In this document: one piece after another, positions 15,377-26,177 of the stretch
How positions within the stretch are numbered: the first letter of the stretch is position 1
Layout: every line of letters begins with the position of its first letter
Assembly (NCBI RefSeq): GCF_003075095.1
Contig: NZ_QCZF01000001.1
Coordinates: forward strand, 682,001 to 746,000
Direction of reading: 5' to 3'
Length of the DNA: 64,000 bases
From: Blastococcus litoris
GTDB lineage: Bacteria; Actinomycetota; Actinomycetes; Mycobacteriales; Geodermatophilaceae
Notes under the pieces: generated by a model
Told to the model about the DNA's origin: nothing
Databases searched by the model: none
The model's input: the letters and a program-made list of their open reading frames with translations, nothing else
Position numbers and translations under genes: made by a program

Positions 15377-17680
15377 ATGCGCACGAAGCGGCCGCACGAC
15401 GCCCAGGGCACGGATGCCCGGGTGCGCGGCAGCGACCGTCTCCTGCGGGTGGCGCGCGTCCTGGCCGCGGTGTTCGGCGGCACGTGGCTGCTCGCCCTCA
15501 CCGCGGGCTCGCTCGGTGCCACGGGCATCGGGGCGCTGGTCGCCTCCTCGGGCAAGCTCGTCTTCTTCGTCGGTCTCGTCGCGGTCCTCGTCGTCCGCGG
15601 CTTCGCCGCCGCCGAGGACAGGGCCGCGTGGTGGCTGCTCGCCGGCGCCGTCGGCTCCTACTTCGCCGGTGCGCTGGCCTACGAGCTCTACTACCGCGGC
15701 CTGTCCGTCGCGCCGCGCCCGTCGTGGTCGGACGTCGGCTACATGGGCTTCTACCCGCTCGCGTGCGCCGCCCTGCTCCTCATGCTCCGCTCCCGGGTCC
15801 GCCGGCTGACCGCGGCCACCTGGCTCGACTGCGTGATCACCGGGCTCACCGCCTCGGCGTTCGCCGCGGCCGTCGCCCTGGGTGCCCTCGTCCGCGAGGC
15901 CGACGGCGGGCTCGCCGTGGTGGTCACGAGCGTCGCCTACCCGATCGCCGACCTGGTGCTGCTCAGCCTGCTGGCGGGCGCGCTGGTCGTCATCGGCCGC
16001 GGTGCCGGGGCGGCGTGGTGGTGGCCGGCCGGTGGCGTGGCCCTCTTCGTCGTGACCGACACCGTGTACGCCTACCAGGTCGTGAACGGCACGTACCAGG
16101 TCGGCGGCCCGCTCGACATCGGCTGGAGCGCTGCCTTCACCTGCGTCGGCATGGCCGCGTGCATGCGCATCCGCACCGGTATCCCGGGCCGGGCCGAGGG
16201 GCGGCTGGTCCTCGTCGTCCCCGCGGCGTGCGCGCTGGCCGCGGTCGGCCTGCTCTTCTGGGGCTACCTGGGGGAGGGGGACCCGGTCGCCGGTGTGCTC
16301 GCCCTCGGCGCGGTCCTGGCCGCACTGGCCCGGACCGGGCTCACCTTCCGCGACGTCCGGGCCCTGGCCGACAGCCGCCGGCAGGCCCGCACCGACGAGC
16401 TGACCGGCCTGCCCAACCGGCGGTCGGTGTTCGAGGCGCTGGAGGCCGCGGACGACCGCCTCGCGACCGGCGCCGGCGTGGCCGTCCTGGTCCTGGACCT
16501 CGACCGCTTCAAGGAGATCAACGACTCCCTCGGCCACGCCGTGGGCGACGCCCTGCTGCGGCAGGTCGGGCCCCGGCTGTCCCGCGAGCTGCGCGGGGAG
16601 GACCTGCTCGCACGCCTGGGCGGGGACGAGTTCGTCGTCCTGGCCGCCGACGTGGACGGCACCGACGCGATGACGCTGGCCGCGCGCCTGCGCACGCAGC
16701 TCCAGCAGCCGTTCCGGATCGGCGGGATGAGCCTGACCATCGACGCGAGCGTCGGTGTGGCGATCGGCCCCGAGCACTCCGCGACCGCCGAGGAGCTGCT
16801 CCAGCTCGCGGACCTGGCGATGTACTCCGCGAAGGCCGGCCGCACAGGTGTCGCCGTGTACGACGACGCGCGCGACGGCCACGGCCGCCACCGGCTGGAG
16901 GCGGTCGAGCAGCTGCGGACCGGCATCACCGGCGGTCAGCTCGTCCTGCACTACCAGCCCAAGCTCGCCCTGGCGACGGGTGAGGTGGAGGGCGTCGAGG
17001 CGCTGGTCCGCTGGCAGCACCCGACCCGCGGGCTGCTCTTCCCCGACGCGTTCATCGACCTCGCCGAGTCGGCCGGGCTGATGAGCCGGCTGACCTCGAC
17101 GGTGATCGACATGGCGCTGGCCCAGGCGCGGTCCTGGGCCGACGACGGCTGCCTGCTCACCGTGTCGGTCAACGTCAGCCCCTCCAACCTGGTCGACGAG
17201 GAGTTCCCCGACGAGGTCGCCGAGACGCTGGCGCGGTACGGGCTGCCCGCCGCCGCGCTCGTCCTGGAGGTCACCGAGAGCATCCTCATGGAGGACCGCG
17301 AGCGGGCCGTCGGCGTGCTCTCGCGGCTCCGGGACGCCGGAGTCGGCGTCTCGATCGACGACTACGGCACCGGCTACTCCAGCCTGGCCTACCTGGCGGC
17401 GCTGCCGGTCACCGAGCTGAAGCTCGACCGGGTGTTCGTCGGGGCGATGACCGGCAGCCCGCGGGCCGCCTCGATCGTCACCTCGACCCTGCAGCTGGCC
17501 CACGCCCTCGACCTGACGCTGGTCGCCGAGGGCGCCGAGGACCAGGCCACGGTCGACGCCCTGGCCAGCCTCGGCTGCGACGTCGTCCAGGGCTACCACC
17601 TGAGCCGCCCGCTGCCGCCGGAGCAGCTGTGGTCGTGGCTGCAGGACCGGCCGCCGGCGACGGTGCGCTCGCTGGCCTGA
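15377..17680 (+). CDS. Membrane GGDEF-EAL protein (cyclic-di-GMP synthesis/hydrolysis)
   Basis: 767 residues. Residues 20-340 hold about ten hydrophobic segments (VLAAVFGGTWLLALTAG, LVFFVGLVAVLVVRG and so on), an integral membrane sensory part. A GGDEF domain follows (DELTGLPNRRS, intact RLGGDEF at about 412-418), then an EAL domain (EALVRW at about 541, SVNVSPSNL, DDYGTGYSSL, KLDRVFV, QGYHLSRPLP). Both catalytic signatures look complete, so it could make and degrade c-di-GMP; one domain may dominate in the cell. ATG 15377 precedes a short basic cytosolic segment. It ends 3 nt before the convergent thioesterase gene. Confidence 0.95.
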   Translation: MRTKRPHDAQGTDARVRGSDRLLRVARVLAAVFGGTWLLALTAGSLGATGIGALVASSGKLVFFVGLVAVLVVRGFAAAEDRAAWWLLAGAVGSYFAGALAYELYYRGLSVAPRPSWSDVGYMGFYPLACAALLLMLRSRVRRLTAATWLDCVITGLTASAFAAAVALGALVREADGGLAVVVTSVAYPIADLVLLSLLAGALVVIGRGAGAAWWWPAGGVALFVVTDTVYAYQVVNGTYQVGGPLDIGWSAAFTCVGMAACMRIRTGIPGRAEGRLVLVVPAACALAAVGLLFWGYLGEGDPVAGVLALGAVLAALARTGLTFRDVRALADSRRQARTDELTGLPNRRSVFEALEAADDRLATGAGVAVLVLDLDRFKEINDSLGHAVGDALLRQVGPRLSRELRGEDLLARLGGDEFVVLAADVDGTDAMTLAARLRTQLQQPFRIGGMSLTIDASVGVAIGPEHSATAEELLQLADLAMYSAKAGRTGVAVYDDARDGHGRHRLEAVEQLRTGITGGQLVLHYQPKLALATGEVEGVEALVRWQHPTRGLLFPDAFIDLAESAGLMSRLTSTVIDMALAQARSWADDGCLLTVSVNVSPSNLVDEEFPDEVAETLARYGLPAAALVLEVTESILMEDRERAVGVLSRLRDAGVGVSIDDYGTGYSSLAYLAALPVTELKLDRVFVGAMTGSPRAASIVTSTLQLAHALDLTLVAEGAEDQATVDALASLGCDVVQGYHLSRPLPPEQLWSWLQDRPPATVRSLA

Positions 17681-17683
17681 CGC

Positions 17684-18223
17684 TCAGCTCGCGGGGACCG
17701 GGAACACCAGCAGCGAGCTGGACGCGGTGGCCACGGTCGTGCCGGCCGCGTCGAGGACCTCGCCCTCGGCGAAGGCCACCCGCCGTCCCGGCTTGACCAC
17801 CCGGCCGATGGCGGTGAGCGGGCCGCTGCTCGCGTGCACTGCGCGCAGGTAGCTCACCTTCAGCTCGATCGACGTGTAGGCGACACCCGCGGGCAGCGTC
17901 GTGTGCACCGCGCACCCGGCGACGGTGTCGAGCATCGTGCAGACCAGGCCGCCGTGGACGACGCCGATCGGGTTGTAGACCGACTCGTCGACGTCGCAGG
18001 TGAACTCGACGCGGCCCTCCTCGAGGGCGGTGATGCCCATCTGCACCAGCTTCGCGATGGGGGGAGGGGGCAGGACGCCGTCCCGGATGGCCTGCATGGT
18101 CTCCAGGCCCGATCGCTCCAGGGCGCCGGCGGCGGTGACGAGCGGGTCGTGCCACTCGACGGTGCGGGTGCGGGGCGGCCCCCAGGAGGCGGGGGTGGTC
18201 GGGGTGGTCAGCTCAGCCGTCAT
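17684..18223 (-). CDS. PaaI-family (hotdog-fold) thioesterase
   Basis: 179-residue protein with the hotdog thioesterase signature: NPIGVVHGGLVCTMLDTVAGCAVHTTLP (catalytic-type VHGG followed by D) and YTSIELKVSYLRAV. Predicted to hydrolyse an acyl- or aryl-CoA thioester in the cytosol. An N-terminal extension of about 60 residues precedes the core. ATG 18223 is chosen as the first start giving a soluble N-terminus; an upstream in-frame ATG would add 12 residues. Monocistronic, convergent with the GGDEF-EAL gene. Confidence 0.85.
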   Translation of the reverse strand: MTAELTTPTTPASWGPPRTRTVEWHDPLVTAAGALERSGLETMQAIRDGVLPPPPIAKLVQMGITALEEGRVEFTCDVDESVYNPIGVVHGGLVCTMLDTVAGCAVHTTLPAGVAYTSIELKVSYLRAVHASSGPLTAIGRVVKPGRRVAFAEGEVLDAAGTTVATASSSLLVFPVPAS

Positions 18224-18266
18224 GGGGCTAGGTTCGCACACTGAACCCAGCAGGGGCACCCGGGTG

Positions 18267-19214
18267 TCACCAGCCCGGGGGCAGCCCCTCGTCGAGCCAG
18301 GTGTCGTACTCGGCGTCGGTCATGGGCCGGGACGCGGCCAGCGCCTCCTCGAGCACCCTGCGCGGGACGGTCGGGGCGGCGGTGACACCCACCCGCACCT
18401 CCGGGCCGAAGCGGGCGAGCTCCTGCCAGGTGGCCGAGGTCCGGAGCCACGTGCCGTCGCCGAGCGGTGTGCAGCCGGTCAGGGGCTGGTCGCCGCCGGG
18501 GGTCCAGAGGGAGGTGGCCGCGCACGGGTCGCTGGTGGTGGTGTCGACGGCCTGGTCGCGGAAGAGCCACAGCACGGAGCCGGGCCGGCCGTCCGCCGCC
18601 TCGAGCCGGGTCCACACCAGCGGGCTGCCGGTGACCTGCGAGTCGGACAGGGTGTACCCCTCGACCTCGGACACCCAGGGCTTCTCCGTCGTGCCCACCT
18701 CGGTCGCGATGCGCTCCGTGCGGCTCTCGCCTCCCGCCTGGACGGCGCCGACGACGACCACGGCGGCGGCGCCGGACACCAGCGCGACGGCCGTGGCGTT
18801 CCGGAGGAAGCCCGGCCACTGCAGCGCGGCGAGGACGGCGAACGGGACGGCGACGGCCGCGTAGCGCAGCGGCACGGGGAGCACGTCGGCGAGGTCGGTG
18901 CGCAGCGCCAGGAGCGCGAGCCCGATCGCGGCCGCCGAGCCGAGCCCCCCGACGACGAAGCCGCGGGCGCCCGAGCCGGCCCGGCCGAGGGCGCCCGGGC
19001 CCACGGCGCCGTCCAGGGCGAACGCGAGGACGCTGCCGACCGCGATCACGACGACGACGCCCAGCAGCATCCCCAGCACCCCGCCGAACAGCGAGGCGAC
19101 GAGCACCGGCGTGCCCAGGTAGGCCACGAGCACGCCCAGGACGCCCGCGAGGACCACGTGCCGGAGCGCCCGGACCGCCGTCGGGACGAGGCGCTCGGTC
19201 GCGGGGGCGGTCAC
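18267..19214 (-). CDS. Hypothetical polytopic membrane protein with extracytoplasmic C-terminal domain
   Basis: 315 residues. The first 165 contain about five hydrophobic segments (VVLAGVLGVLVAYLGTPVLVASLF, GMLLGVVVVIAVGSVLAFAL, GFVVGGLGSAAAIGLALLAL, YAAVAVPFAVLAALQWP, AVALVSGAAAVVVVGAVQAG). The rest is a soluble domain with many Trp and a Cys pair (DPCAATS, LTGCTPLG) that could form a disulfide outside the cell. Starts at GTG 19214. No family recognised. It is separated from the sdh2 operon by a strong hairpin. Confidence 0.7.
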   Translation of the reverse strand: MTAPATERLVPTAVRALRHVVLAGVLGVLVAYLGTPVLVASLFGGVLGMLLGVVVVIAVGSVLAFALDGAVGPGALGRAGSGARGFVVGGLGSAAAIGLALLALRTDLADVLPVPLRYAAVAVPFAVLAALQWPGFLRNATAVALVSGAAAVVVVGAVQAGGESRTERIATEVGTTEKPWVSEVEGYTLSDSQVTGSPLVWTRLEAADGRPGSVLWLFRDQAVDTTTSDPCAATSLWTPGGDQPLTGCTPLGDGTWLRTSATWQELARFGPEVRVGVTAAPTVPRRVLEEALAASRPMTDAEYDTWLDEGLPPGW

Positions 19215-19281
19215 GGCGGCAGTGTGGCAGGACGCGGGCCCGTTGCTGAACAGGCCGGTCCGGCGCCGTGCCGGGAACGCA

Positions 19282-19316
19282 GGAGCCCCGCACCGGTCGG
19301 ACCGGTGCGGGGCTCC
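19282..19316 (-). terminator. Strong hairpin terminator after the second sdh operon
   Basis: Perfect 16-bp inverted repeat: GGAGCCCCGCACCGGT (19282-19297), loop CGG, and its complement (19301-19316). It lies 13 nt beyond the stop of the second sdhB. There is no T-run, as is usual for high-GC actinomycetes. Symmetric, so it could act on either strand, but it is placed to end the sdhCAB2 transcript. Confidence 0.8.
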
Positions 19317-19329
19317 CGTGCGGCTGCGC

Positions 19330-20141
19330 CTAGCTCTTGGGTCGGGCCCCCGCGCGCAGGGCGCCGAGCAGGTCGTGGTTGAGCCGCGAGATGGTCTCCA
19401 TCGAGATGCCCTTGGGGCAGGCGTGCGAGCACTCGCCGATGTTGGTGCAGCCGCCGAAGCCCTCGAGGTCCTGCTGGGCGACCATGTTGACCACGCGGTC
19501 GTTGCGCTCCGGCTGGCCCTGCGGCATCAGCCCGAGGTGGGTGACCTTGGCCGCCGTGAACAGCATCGAGGAGCCGTTCGGGCAGGCGGCGACGCAGGCG
19601 CCGCAGCCGATGCAGGTCGCCGCGTCGAACGCGGCGTCCGAGTCCTTCTTCGGCACCGGGGTCGAGTGCGCCTCGGGGGCGGTGCCGGTCGGGACCGAGA
19701 TGTAGCCGCCGGCCTGGATGATCCGGTCGAACGCGCGCCGGTCGACGGCGAGGTCCTTGATCACCGGGAACGGGCTGGCCCGCCACGGCTCGATGTCGAT
19801 CGAGTCGCCGTCCTCGAACGAGCGCATGTGCAACTGGCACGTGGTGGTCTGCTGCGGTCCGTGCGCCTCGCCGTTGATCATCAGACCGCACATGCCGCAG
19901 ATGCCCTCGCGGCAGTCGTGGTCGAAGGCGACCGGGTCGTCGCCCTGCATGATCAGCTGCTCGTTGAGCACGTCGAGCATCTCGAGGAACGACATGTCCG
20001 GCGAGATGTCGGTGACCTTGTAGGTCACCATCTTGCCCTTCACGGACGGGTCCTTCTGCCGCCACACGCGCAGCGTCAGGTTCATGCCGCGCTTCTCGGA
20101 CGTGCCGCCGGGAGTCGAGTGCGGCCCCTGCTCGGTGATGG

Positions 20142-20145
<4 letters not shown>
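19330..20145 (-). CDS. sdhB: Succinate dehydrogenase/fumarate reductase iron-sulfur subunit (second complex)
   Basis: 271-residue iron-sulfur subunit with 2Fe-2S ligands ([18 protein letters not shown]) and the [12 protein letters not shown] and [14 protein letters not shown] clusters. The sequence style (RVWRQ..., [14 protein letters not shown]) matches the actinobacterial/Corynebacterium SdhCAB type. GTG 20145 overlaps the sdhA stop (GTGA) and has GGAGC 7 nt upstream. An internal ATG at 20085 ([10 protein letters not shown]) is where many homologues begin and has GAGAAG upstream, so the true protein may be 251 residues. Last gene of the operon, followed by a strong hairpin. Confidence 0.95.
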
Positions 20146-22088
<1,943 letters not shown>

Positions 22089-22107
22089 GTGGAGTGCGTT
22101 CCTGTCC

Positions 22108-22812
22108 TTAGTCCACGAGCCCGAAGACGACGGCCGCCGGGACCACGAGGTAGCCGGCGATGAGGAGGGTGGCGAAGCCGAACGCGAAGGCGTTGACGGT
22201 GCGCTCGCGGCGCCGGTTGCTCTGTCCCAGCGTCTGGGTGGCGCTCCAGATCCCGTGCCGTAGGTGCATCCCGAGCAGGATCAGCGTGACGACGTAGACC
22301 GTCGTGGCGATCGGGTTCTGGAAGCTCGCGACCAGCCGGTCGTAGGGCGTGGAGTCGGTGCCGTCCGGGTTCGCGACGCCGAAGGTGAGGTCGAGGATGT
22401 GGTAGACGATGAAGCCGCCGATGATCACGCCGCCCCAGCGCATGGTGCGCGACGCGTAGCTCTGGGCCACCGACTTCTTCGTGACGTAGGACTGCGGCCG
22501 GGCGCGCTTGGCCTGCCGCCACAGCGCGACGGCCGCCCAGATGTGCGCGATCACCGAGACCAGCAGCACGACCTCGAGGCCGGTCAGGAAGGTGCGCGGC
22601 GGGAGGGCCGGCTCACCGAAGGACCGCAGCCATTCGGAGTAGTCGTTGAACGACTCCGCACCCTGGAAGACGTGCAGGTTCCCGACCATGTGCGCGATCA
22701 GGAACAAGATCATGATGATGCCCGTCACGGCCATCACGATCTTCTTGAAGACCGAGCTGGTCTTCGCCGCCTTGGGCGTCCTACGGACGCTCGTGTCTGT
22801 CACCGTCACCAC
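22108..22812 (-). CDS. sdhC: Succinate dehydrogenase cytochrome b subunit (B-type anchor, second complex)
   Basis: 234-residue anchor with five hydrophobic segments: [110 protein letters not shown]. Conserved His ([30 protein letters not shown]) fit a diheme B-type succinate:menaquinone reductase. Possible starts are GTG 22812, 22809 and 22803. No ribosome site is seen, and a TAACTT -10 ends 7 nt before 22812, suggesting a leaderless transcript. First gene of the operon. Confidence 0.93.
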   Translation of the reverse strand: MVTVTDTSVRRTPKAAKTSSVFKKIVMAVTGIIMILFLIAHMVGNLHVFQGAESFNDYSEWLRSFGEPALPPRTFLTGLEVVLLVSVIAHIWAAVALWRQAKRARPQSYVTKKSVAQSYASRTMRWGGVIIGGFIVYHILDLTFGVANPDGTDSTPYDRLVASFQNPIATTVYVVTLILLGMHLRHGIWSATQTLGQSNRRRERTVNAFAFGFATLLIAGYLVVPAAVVFGLVD

Positions 22813-22819
22813 AGCACAC

Positions 22820-22825
22820 AAGTTA
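22820..22825 (-). promoter_or_regulatory. Candidate -10 element of the sdhCAB2 operon
   Basis: On the minus strand TAACTT (TANNNT class) is followed by 7 nt and then the first GTG of sdhC at 22812. Transcription would start at or next to the start codon, giving a leaderless mRNA. No good -35 is seen at the usual spacing. The divergent molybdopterin oxidoreductase gene begins about 155 nt away. Confidence 0.45.
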
Positions 22826-22968
22826 GGCCGCCCGCGTCTGCGCTGCGAGGTAAACACAGGGTGACACGGCTCATGTAAGGCTGCCCTCACCTGCATCTCA
22901 GGCCCTAGGGTCGGGCGGTGCGGACGGGGGCCGCATGGCCGCGACCACCCTGGGGAGAGGACGACGCC

Positions 22969-23574
22969 GTGCCCGGAGCAACCAGAGGCTTCCTCGGCCG
23001 CCGCGCGCGTGACCCGCGGCTGCCACCCGGCCAGTACGACGTCGGCCGGGACTGGCCGGTGCTGACGGCCGAGCCCACCCCGCGGATCGCGCCCGAGACG
23101 TGGAGCATCACCGTCGACGGCCTCGTGGAGTCGCCGACCACCTGGACGTGGGACGAGGCGCACCAGCTGCCGCCGTCGGACTACCGCGGCGACATCCACT
23201 GCGTCACCACGTGGTCGAAGTTCGACACCCACTTCTCCGGCGTCAGCGTCGACACGCTGCTCGAGGCCGCGCGCCCCACGCCCGACGCGCACTTCGTCAT
23301 GGCGACGTCGAAGACCGGCTACACCACCAACCTGCCGCTCGAGGACGTCACGGGGGGCAAGGCGTGGGTGGTCTGGGAGTTCGACGGCAAGCCGCTGCCC
23401 GTCGAGCACGGCGGACCCGTGCGCATGCTCGTGCCGCACCTCTACTTCTGGAAGAGCGCCAAGTGGATCAGCCGGATCACCCTGCGCGAGCGGGACAGCC
23501 CCGGGTTCTGGGAGCAGAACGGCTACCACGACCGCGGCGACCCGTGGCGCGAGCAGCGCTACCAGGGTGACTGA
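22969..23574 (+). CDS. Sulfite-oxidase-like molybdopterin-dependent oxidoreductase
   Basis: 201-residue protein with the SUOX-type molybdopterin fold: DPRLPPGQYDVGRDWPVLTAEPTP, WSITVDGLVESP, and the Cys-bearing HCVTTWSKFD, where Cys is the probable Mo ligand; GGPVRMLVPHLYFWKSAKWI follows. No Tat signal is visible, so it is cytosolic, unlike MsrP/YedY. GTG 22969 is preferred because GGAGAGGA lies 8 nt upstream and the next residues start a typical N-terminus. Its stop overlaps the following ferredoxin-reductase-like gene by 8 nt, which probably supplies electrons. The physiological substrate is unknown. Confidence 0.9.
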   Translation: MPGATRGFLGRRARDPRLPPGQYDVGRDWPVLTAEPTPRIAPETWSITVDGLVESPTTWTWDEAHQLPPSDYRGDIHCVTTWSKFDTHFSGVSVDTLLEAARPTPDAHFVMATSKTGYTTNLPLEDVTGGKAWVVWEFDGKPLPVEHGGPVRMLVPHLYFWKSAKWISRITLRERDSPGFWEQNGYHDRGDPWREQRYQGD

Positions 23575-24298
23575 GGTGCTGGGGCAGGGCGCCCCCGACG
23601 CGCCCCGCGGAGGCTGGCGCACGGCGACCGTCTCCCGCGTGCGGCGGCCGATGCCGCGATCGGTGGAACTGCGCCTCGACGTCCTCGACCGGATCGACCA
23701 CATGCCCGGTCAGCACTACGTCGTCCGCCTCACCGCCGAGGACGGCTACACCGCGCAGCGGTCGTACTCGGTCGCCTCGGCGCCGAGCGACTCCCTCGTC
23801 GAGCTTCTCGTCGAACGACTGGAGGATGGCGAGGTGTCGACCTACCTGGCCGACGTCGTGGAGCCCGGTGACCAGCTGGAGGTGCGCGGGCCGATCGGTG
23901 GCTGGTTCGTCTGGGACGGCGAGACGCCCGCGCTGCTCGTGGCCGGTGGCTACGGCGTCGTCCCCTTCATCGCGATGATCCGGCACGCCCGCGAGCTCGG
24001 GCGGCTCGACCTGCTGCGGGTGGCGGTGTCCAGCCGCACGCTCGCCGAGTTGCCCTACGCCGACGAGCTCATGGAGGCGGGGGCGCTGATCGTGCTGACC
24101 CGCGAGGCGCACGGCATCCGCCCGGCCGCCCGGCTGACCGCCGTCGACCTGCTGCCGCTGTGGGAGCCGGACCAGACCGCTTTCGTCTGCGGGTCGGCCG
24201 CTTTCGCCGAGGCGGCCAGCCAGCTGCTGGTGGGGATGGGCGTCCCGGCCCCGCACATCCGGGTCGAGCGCTTCGGTCCCACCGGCGCCCCCGGCTGA
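23567..24298 (+). CDS. Ferredoxin-reductase-fold flavin oxidoreductase
   Basis: 243-residue FNR-type protein: an FAD-binding barrel with HYVVRLTAEDGYTAQRSYSVASAP (RxYS motif), an NAD(P)-binding half starting VAGGYGVVPFIAMIRHA, and a terminal FVCGSAAFAEAASQLL, VERFG. There is no 2Fe-2S ferredoxin domain, so it is the minimal NAD(P)H-to-partner electron module. It starts at GTG 23567 inside the end of the molybdopterin gene (8-nt overlap), strongly suggesting a two-protein complex. Such Moco/FNR pairs recur in actinobacteria. Confidence 0.9.
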   Translation: MTEVLGQGAPDAPRGGWRTATVSRVRRPMPRSVELRLDVLDRIDHMPGQHYVVRLTAEDGYTAQRSYSVASAPSDSLVELLVERLEDGEVSTYLADVVEPGDQLEVRGPIGGWFVWDGETPALLVAGGYGVVPFIAMIRHARELGRLDLLRVAVSSRTLAELPYADELMEAGALIVLTREAHGIRPAARLTAVDLLPLWEPDQTAFVCGSAAFAEAASQLLVGMGVPAPHIRVERFGPTGAPG

Positions 24299-24406
24299 CG
24301 TCCCCCGTCGGACCGTGAGCCGGCGGGCGGGTGTCGCCGGGGGAGCGGCAGGGGTAGGGGGGCGGCGACCGTGCGCCGTGGGCGCCGGCGTCCCCGAGGA
24401 GCAACC

Positions 24407-25228
24407 GTGGAGCTGGACGAGAAGCGCGCCGAGCTGGGCGAGACCGACGCCCCCGCCGAGGACGAGGTGGCGACGGCGTTCGACCGGATCGTCGACGAGG
24501 GCGCCCAGCGGCTGCACCGCTCGTGGCGGGAGGTCCTGACCACCGGGCTGGCCGGCGGGCTGGAGGTCTCGATGGGGGTGCTCGCGCTGCTGGTGGTCTA
24601 CGCGGAGACCGGCAGCCACCTGCTGGCCGGCATCGCCTTCGCCATCGGCTTCATCGCCCTGCTGCTGGCCCGGAGCGAGCTGTTCACCGAGGGATTCCTC
24701 GTCCCGGTGACCGCGGTCGTGGCCGGCCGGGCCGGGGTCGCGCAGCTGGCCAAGCTGTGGGGCGGCACGCTGGTGGCCAACCTGGTCGGCGGCTGGCTGG
24801 TGATGTGGGTCGTCGTGCACGCCCTGCCGGAGGCCGGCGCGACGGCGGTCGAGTCGTCGCTGGACTTCGTGGACGCGCCCCTGGACCTGCAGTCGGCCTG
24901 CCTGGCGTTCCTCGCGGGCAGCGCCATCACCCTCATGACCCGGATGCAGCACGGCGCCGACACCGAGGGGGCGAAGATCGTGGCGGCGGTGGCCGGCGCC
25001 TTCGTCCTGGCCGGGTTCGTGCTCTTCCACTCGATCCTGGACTCGCTGATCATCTTCGGGGCATTGCACGCCGGGGCCCCGTTCGGGTACGGCGACTGGC
25101 TGGCCTGGTTCTGGTACGTGACGCTGCTGAACATGGCCGGCGGGCTGCTCGTCGTCACCCTGCTCCGCCTCGTCCGGAGCAAGGAGCTGATCGAGCAGGA
25201 ACGGGCCGAGGTGGACGCCGGGCGCTGA
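24407..25228 (+). CDS. Formate/nitrite transporter (FNT) family protein
   Basis: 273-residue FNT-family channel protein: a hydrophilic N-terminus of about 40 residues, then six hydrophobic segments (GLEVSMGVLALLVVYAET, LLAGIAFAIGFIALLLARSELFTEGFLVPV, GGTLVANLVGGWLVMWVVV, LAFLAGSAITLMTRM, IVAAVAGAFVLAGFVLFHSILDSLIIFGAL, WFWYVTLLNMAGGLLVVTLLR). It belongs to the divergent actinobacterial branch of FNT, so formate or nitrite specificity is not certain. GTG 24407 follows GAGGAGC at a 5- to 6-nt distance. It lies 108 nt after the flavin oxidoreductase gene on the same strand. Confidence 0.85.
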   Translation: MELDEKRAELGETDAPAEDEVATAFDRIVDEGAQRLHRSWREVLTTGLAGGLEVSMGVLALLVVYAETGSHLLAGIAFAIGFIALLLARSELFTEGFLVPVTAVVAGRAGVAQLAKLWGGTLVANLVGGWLVMWVVVHALPEAGATAVESSLDFVDAPLDLQSACLAFLAGSAITLMTRMQHGADTEGAKIVAAVAGAFVLAGFVLFHSILDSLIIFGALHAGAPFGYGDWLAWFWYVTLLNMAGGLLVVTLLRLVRSKELIEQERAEVDAGR

Positions 25229-25274
25229 GGCGCGCCGCACCGGGCCCGCGGACCGGTTCGGCCATGCTGGCCCC

Positions 25275-26177
25275 GTGATCGAGCTCGACGGGCTGACCAA
25301 GCGGTACCGGTCGCGCGTCGCCGTCGACGACCTCACGGTCACCGTCGAACCGGGCCGGGTGACCGGCTTCCTGGGCCCCAACGGCTCGGGCAAGACCACC
25401 ACGATGCGCTGCATCCTCGGCCTCACCCGGCCGACCTCGGGGACGGCGCGGGTCCTCGGCCGCCCCTACCGGGAGCTGGCCCGGCCGATGCGCCGCGTGG
25501 GTGCCCTCCTCGACCCCCGTGCGCGCCACCCGAACCGCACCGCCCACGCGCACCTGCTCGCGCTGGCGCAGAGCAACGCGCTGCCGCGGCACCGGGTCGA
25601 CGACGTCATCGGCATGGTCGGGCTGGAGCCGGTCGCCCACGAGCGCGTCCGCGGCTTCTCCCTCGGCATGGGGCAGCGGCTGGGGATCGCGGCGGCGCTG
25701 CTCGGCGACCCCGACGTCCTGCTGCTCGACGAGCCGGTCAACGGACTGGACCCCGAGGGGATCCGCTGGGTGCGGGAGCTGCTGCGCGGGCTGGCCGACG
25801 AGGGCCGCACGGTGCTCGTCTCCAGCCACCTGATGAGCGAGATGGAGGACACCGCGGACCACCTCGTCGTCCTCGGCCGCGGACGGCTCCTGGCCGACGC
25901 GCCGATGGACGAGCTGCTCGGTGCGCACGCCACGGTCCGCGTCAGCAGCCCGCAGGTGCGACTGCTCGCCCCGGCGCTGCAGCGGGCCGGCGGGACGGTC
26001 GGCGTGGAGGGCGACGGCGCGCTCCGGGTCGAGGGGCTCGGCCTCGCCGACGTCGGGGACGTCGCCTTCGAGGTCGGCGCCCGCGTGCACGAGCTCCGCC
26101 GGGTGACCGCCTCGCTGGAAGCTGCCTACCTGGCGCTCACCGGCGACGACGTGGAGTACCGGGCGGTCGCGCCGTGA
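25275..26177 (+). CDS. ABC transporter ATP-binding protein
   Basis: 300-residue ATPase. Walker A GPNGSGKTT (about residues 35-43), an unusual signature FSLGMGQRLG in place of LSGGQ, Walker B VLLLDEPVNGLDPEG, and the H-loop VSSHLMSEME. The family is the DrrA/CcmA-type with a C-terminal tail, as in ABC-2 exporters. GTG 25275 is the first residue of the VIELDGLTKRY start. The stop overlaps the following permease by 4 nt. The substrate is unknown; an export role is suggested by the class. Confidence 0.92.
   Translation: MIELDGLTKRYRSRVAVDDLTVTVEPGRVTGFLGPNGSGKTTTMRCILGLTRPTSGTARVLGRPYRELARPMRRVGALLDPRARHPNRTAHAHLLALAQSNALPRHRVDDVIGMVGLEPVAHERVRGFSLGMGQRLGIAAALLGDPDVLLLDEPVNGLDPEGIRWVRELLRGLADEGRTVLVSSHLMSEMEDTADHLVVLGRGRLLADAPMDELLGAHATVRVSSPQVRLLAPALQRAGGTVGVEGDGALRVEGLGLADVGDVAFEVGARVHELRRVTASLEAAYLALTGDDVEYRAVAP

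Noticed and set aside
14873-17599. Open reading frame of about 900 codons antisense to the GGDEF-EAL gene
   Set aside because: Its translation is His/Arg/Gly-rich without any domain, while the opposite strand encodes intact GGDEF and EAL motifs. Such long antisense frames are a by-product of high GC; only its last part (the MmcQ/YjbR gene) is real.
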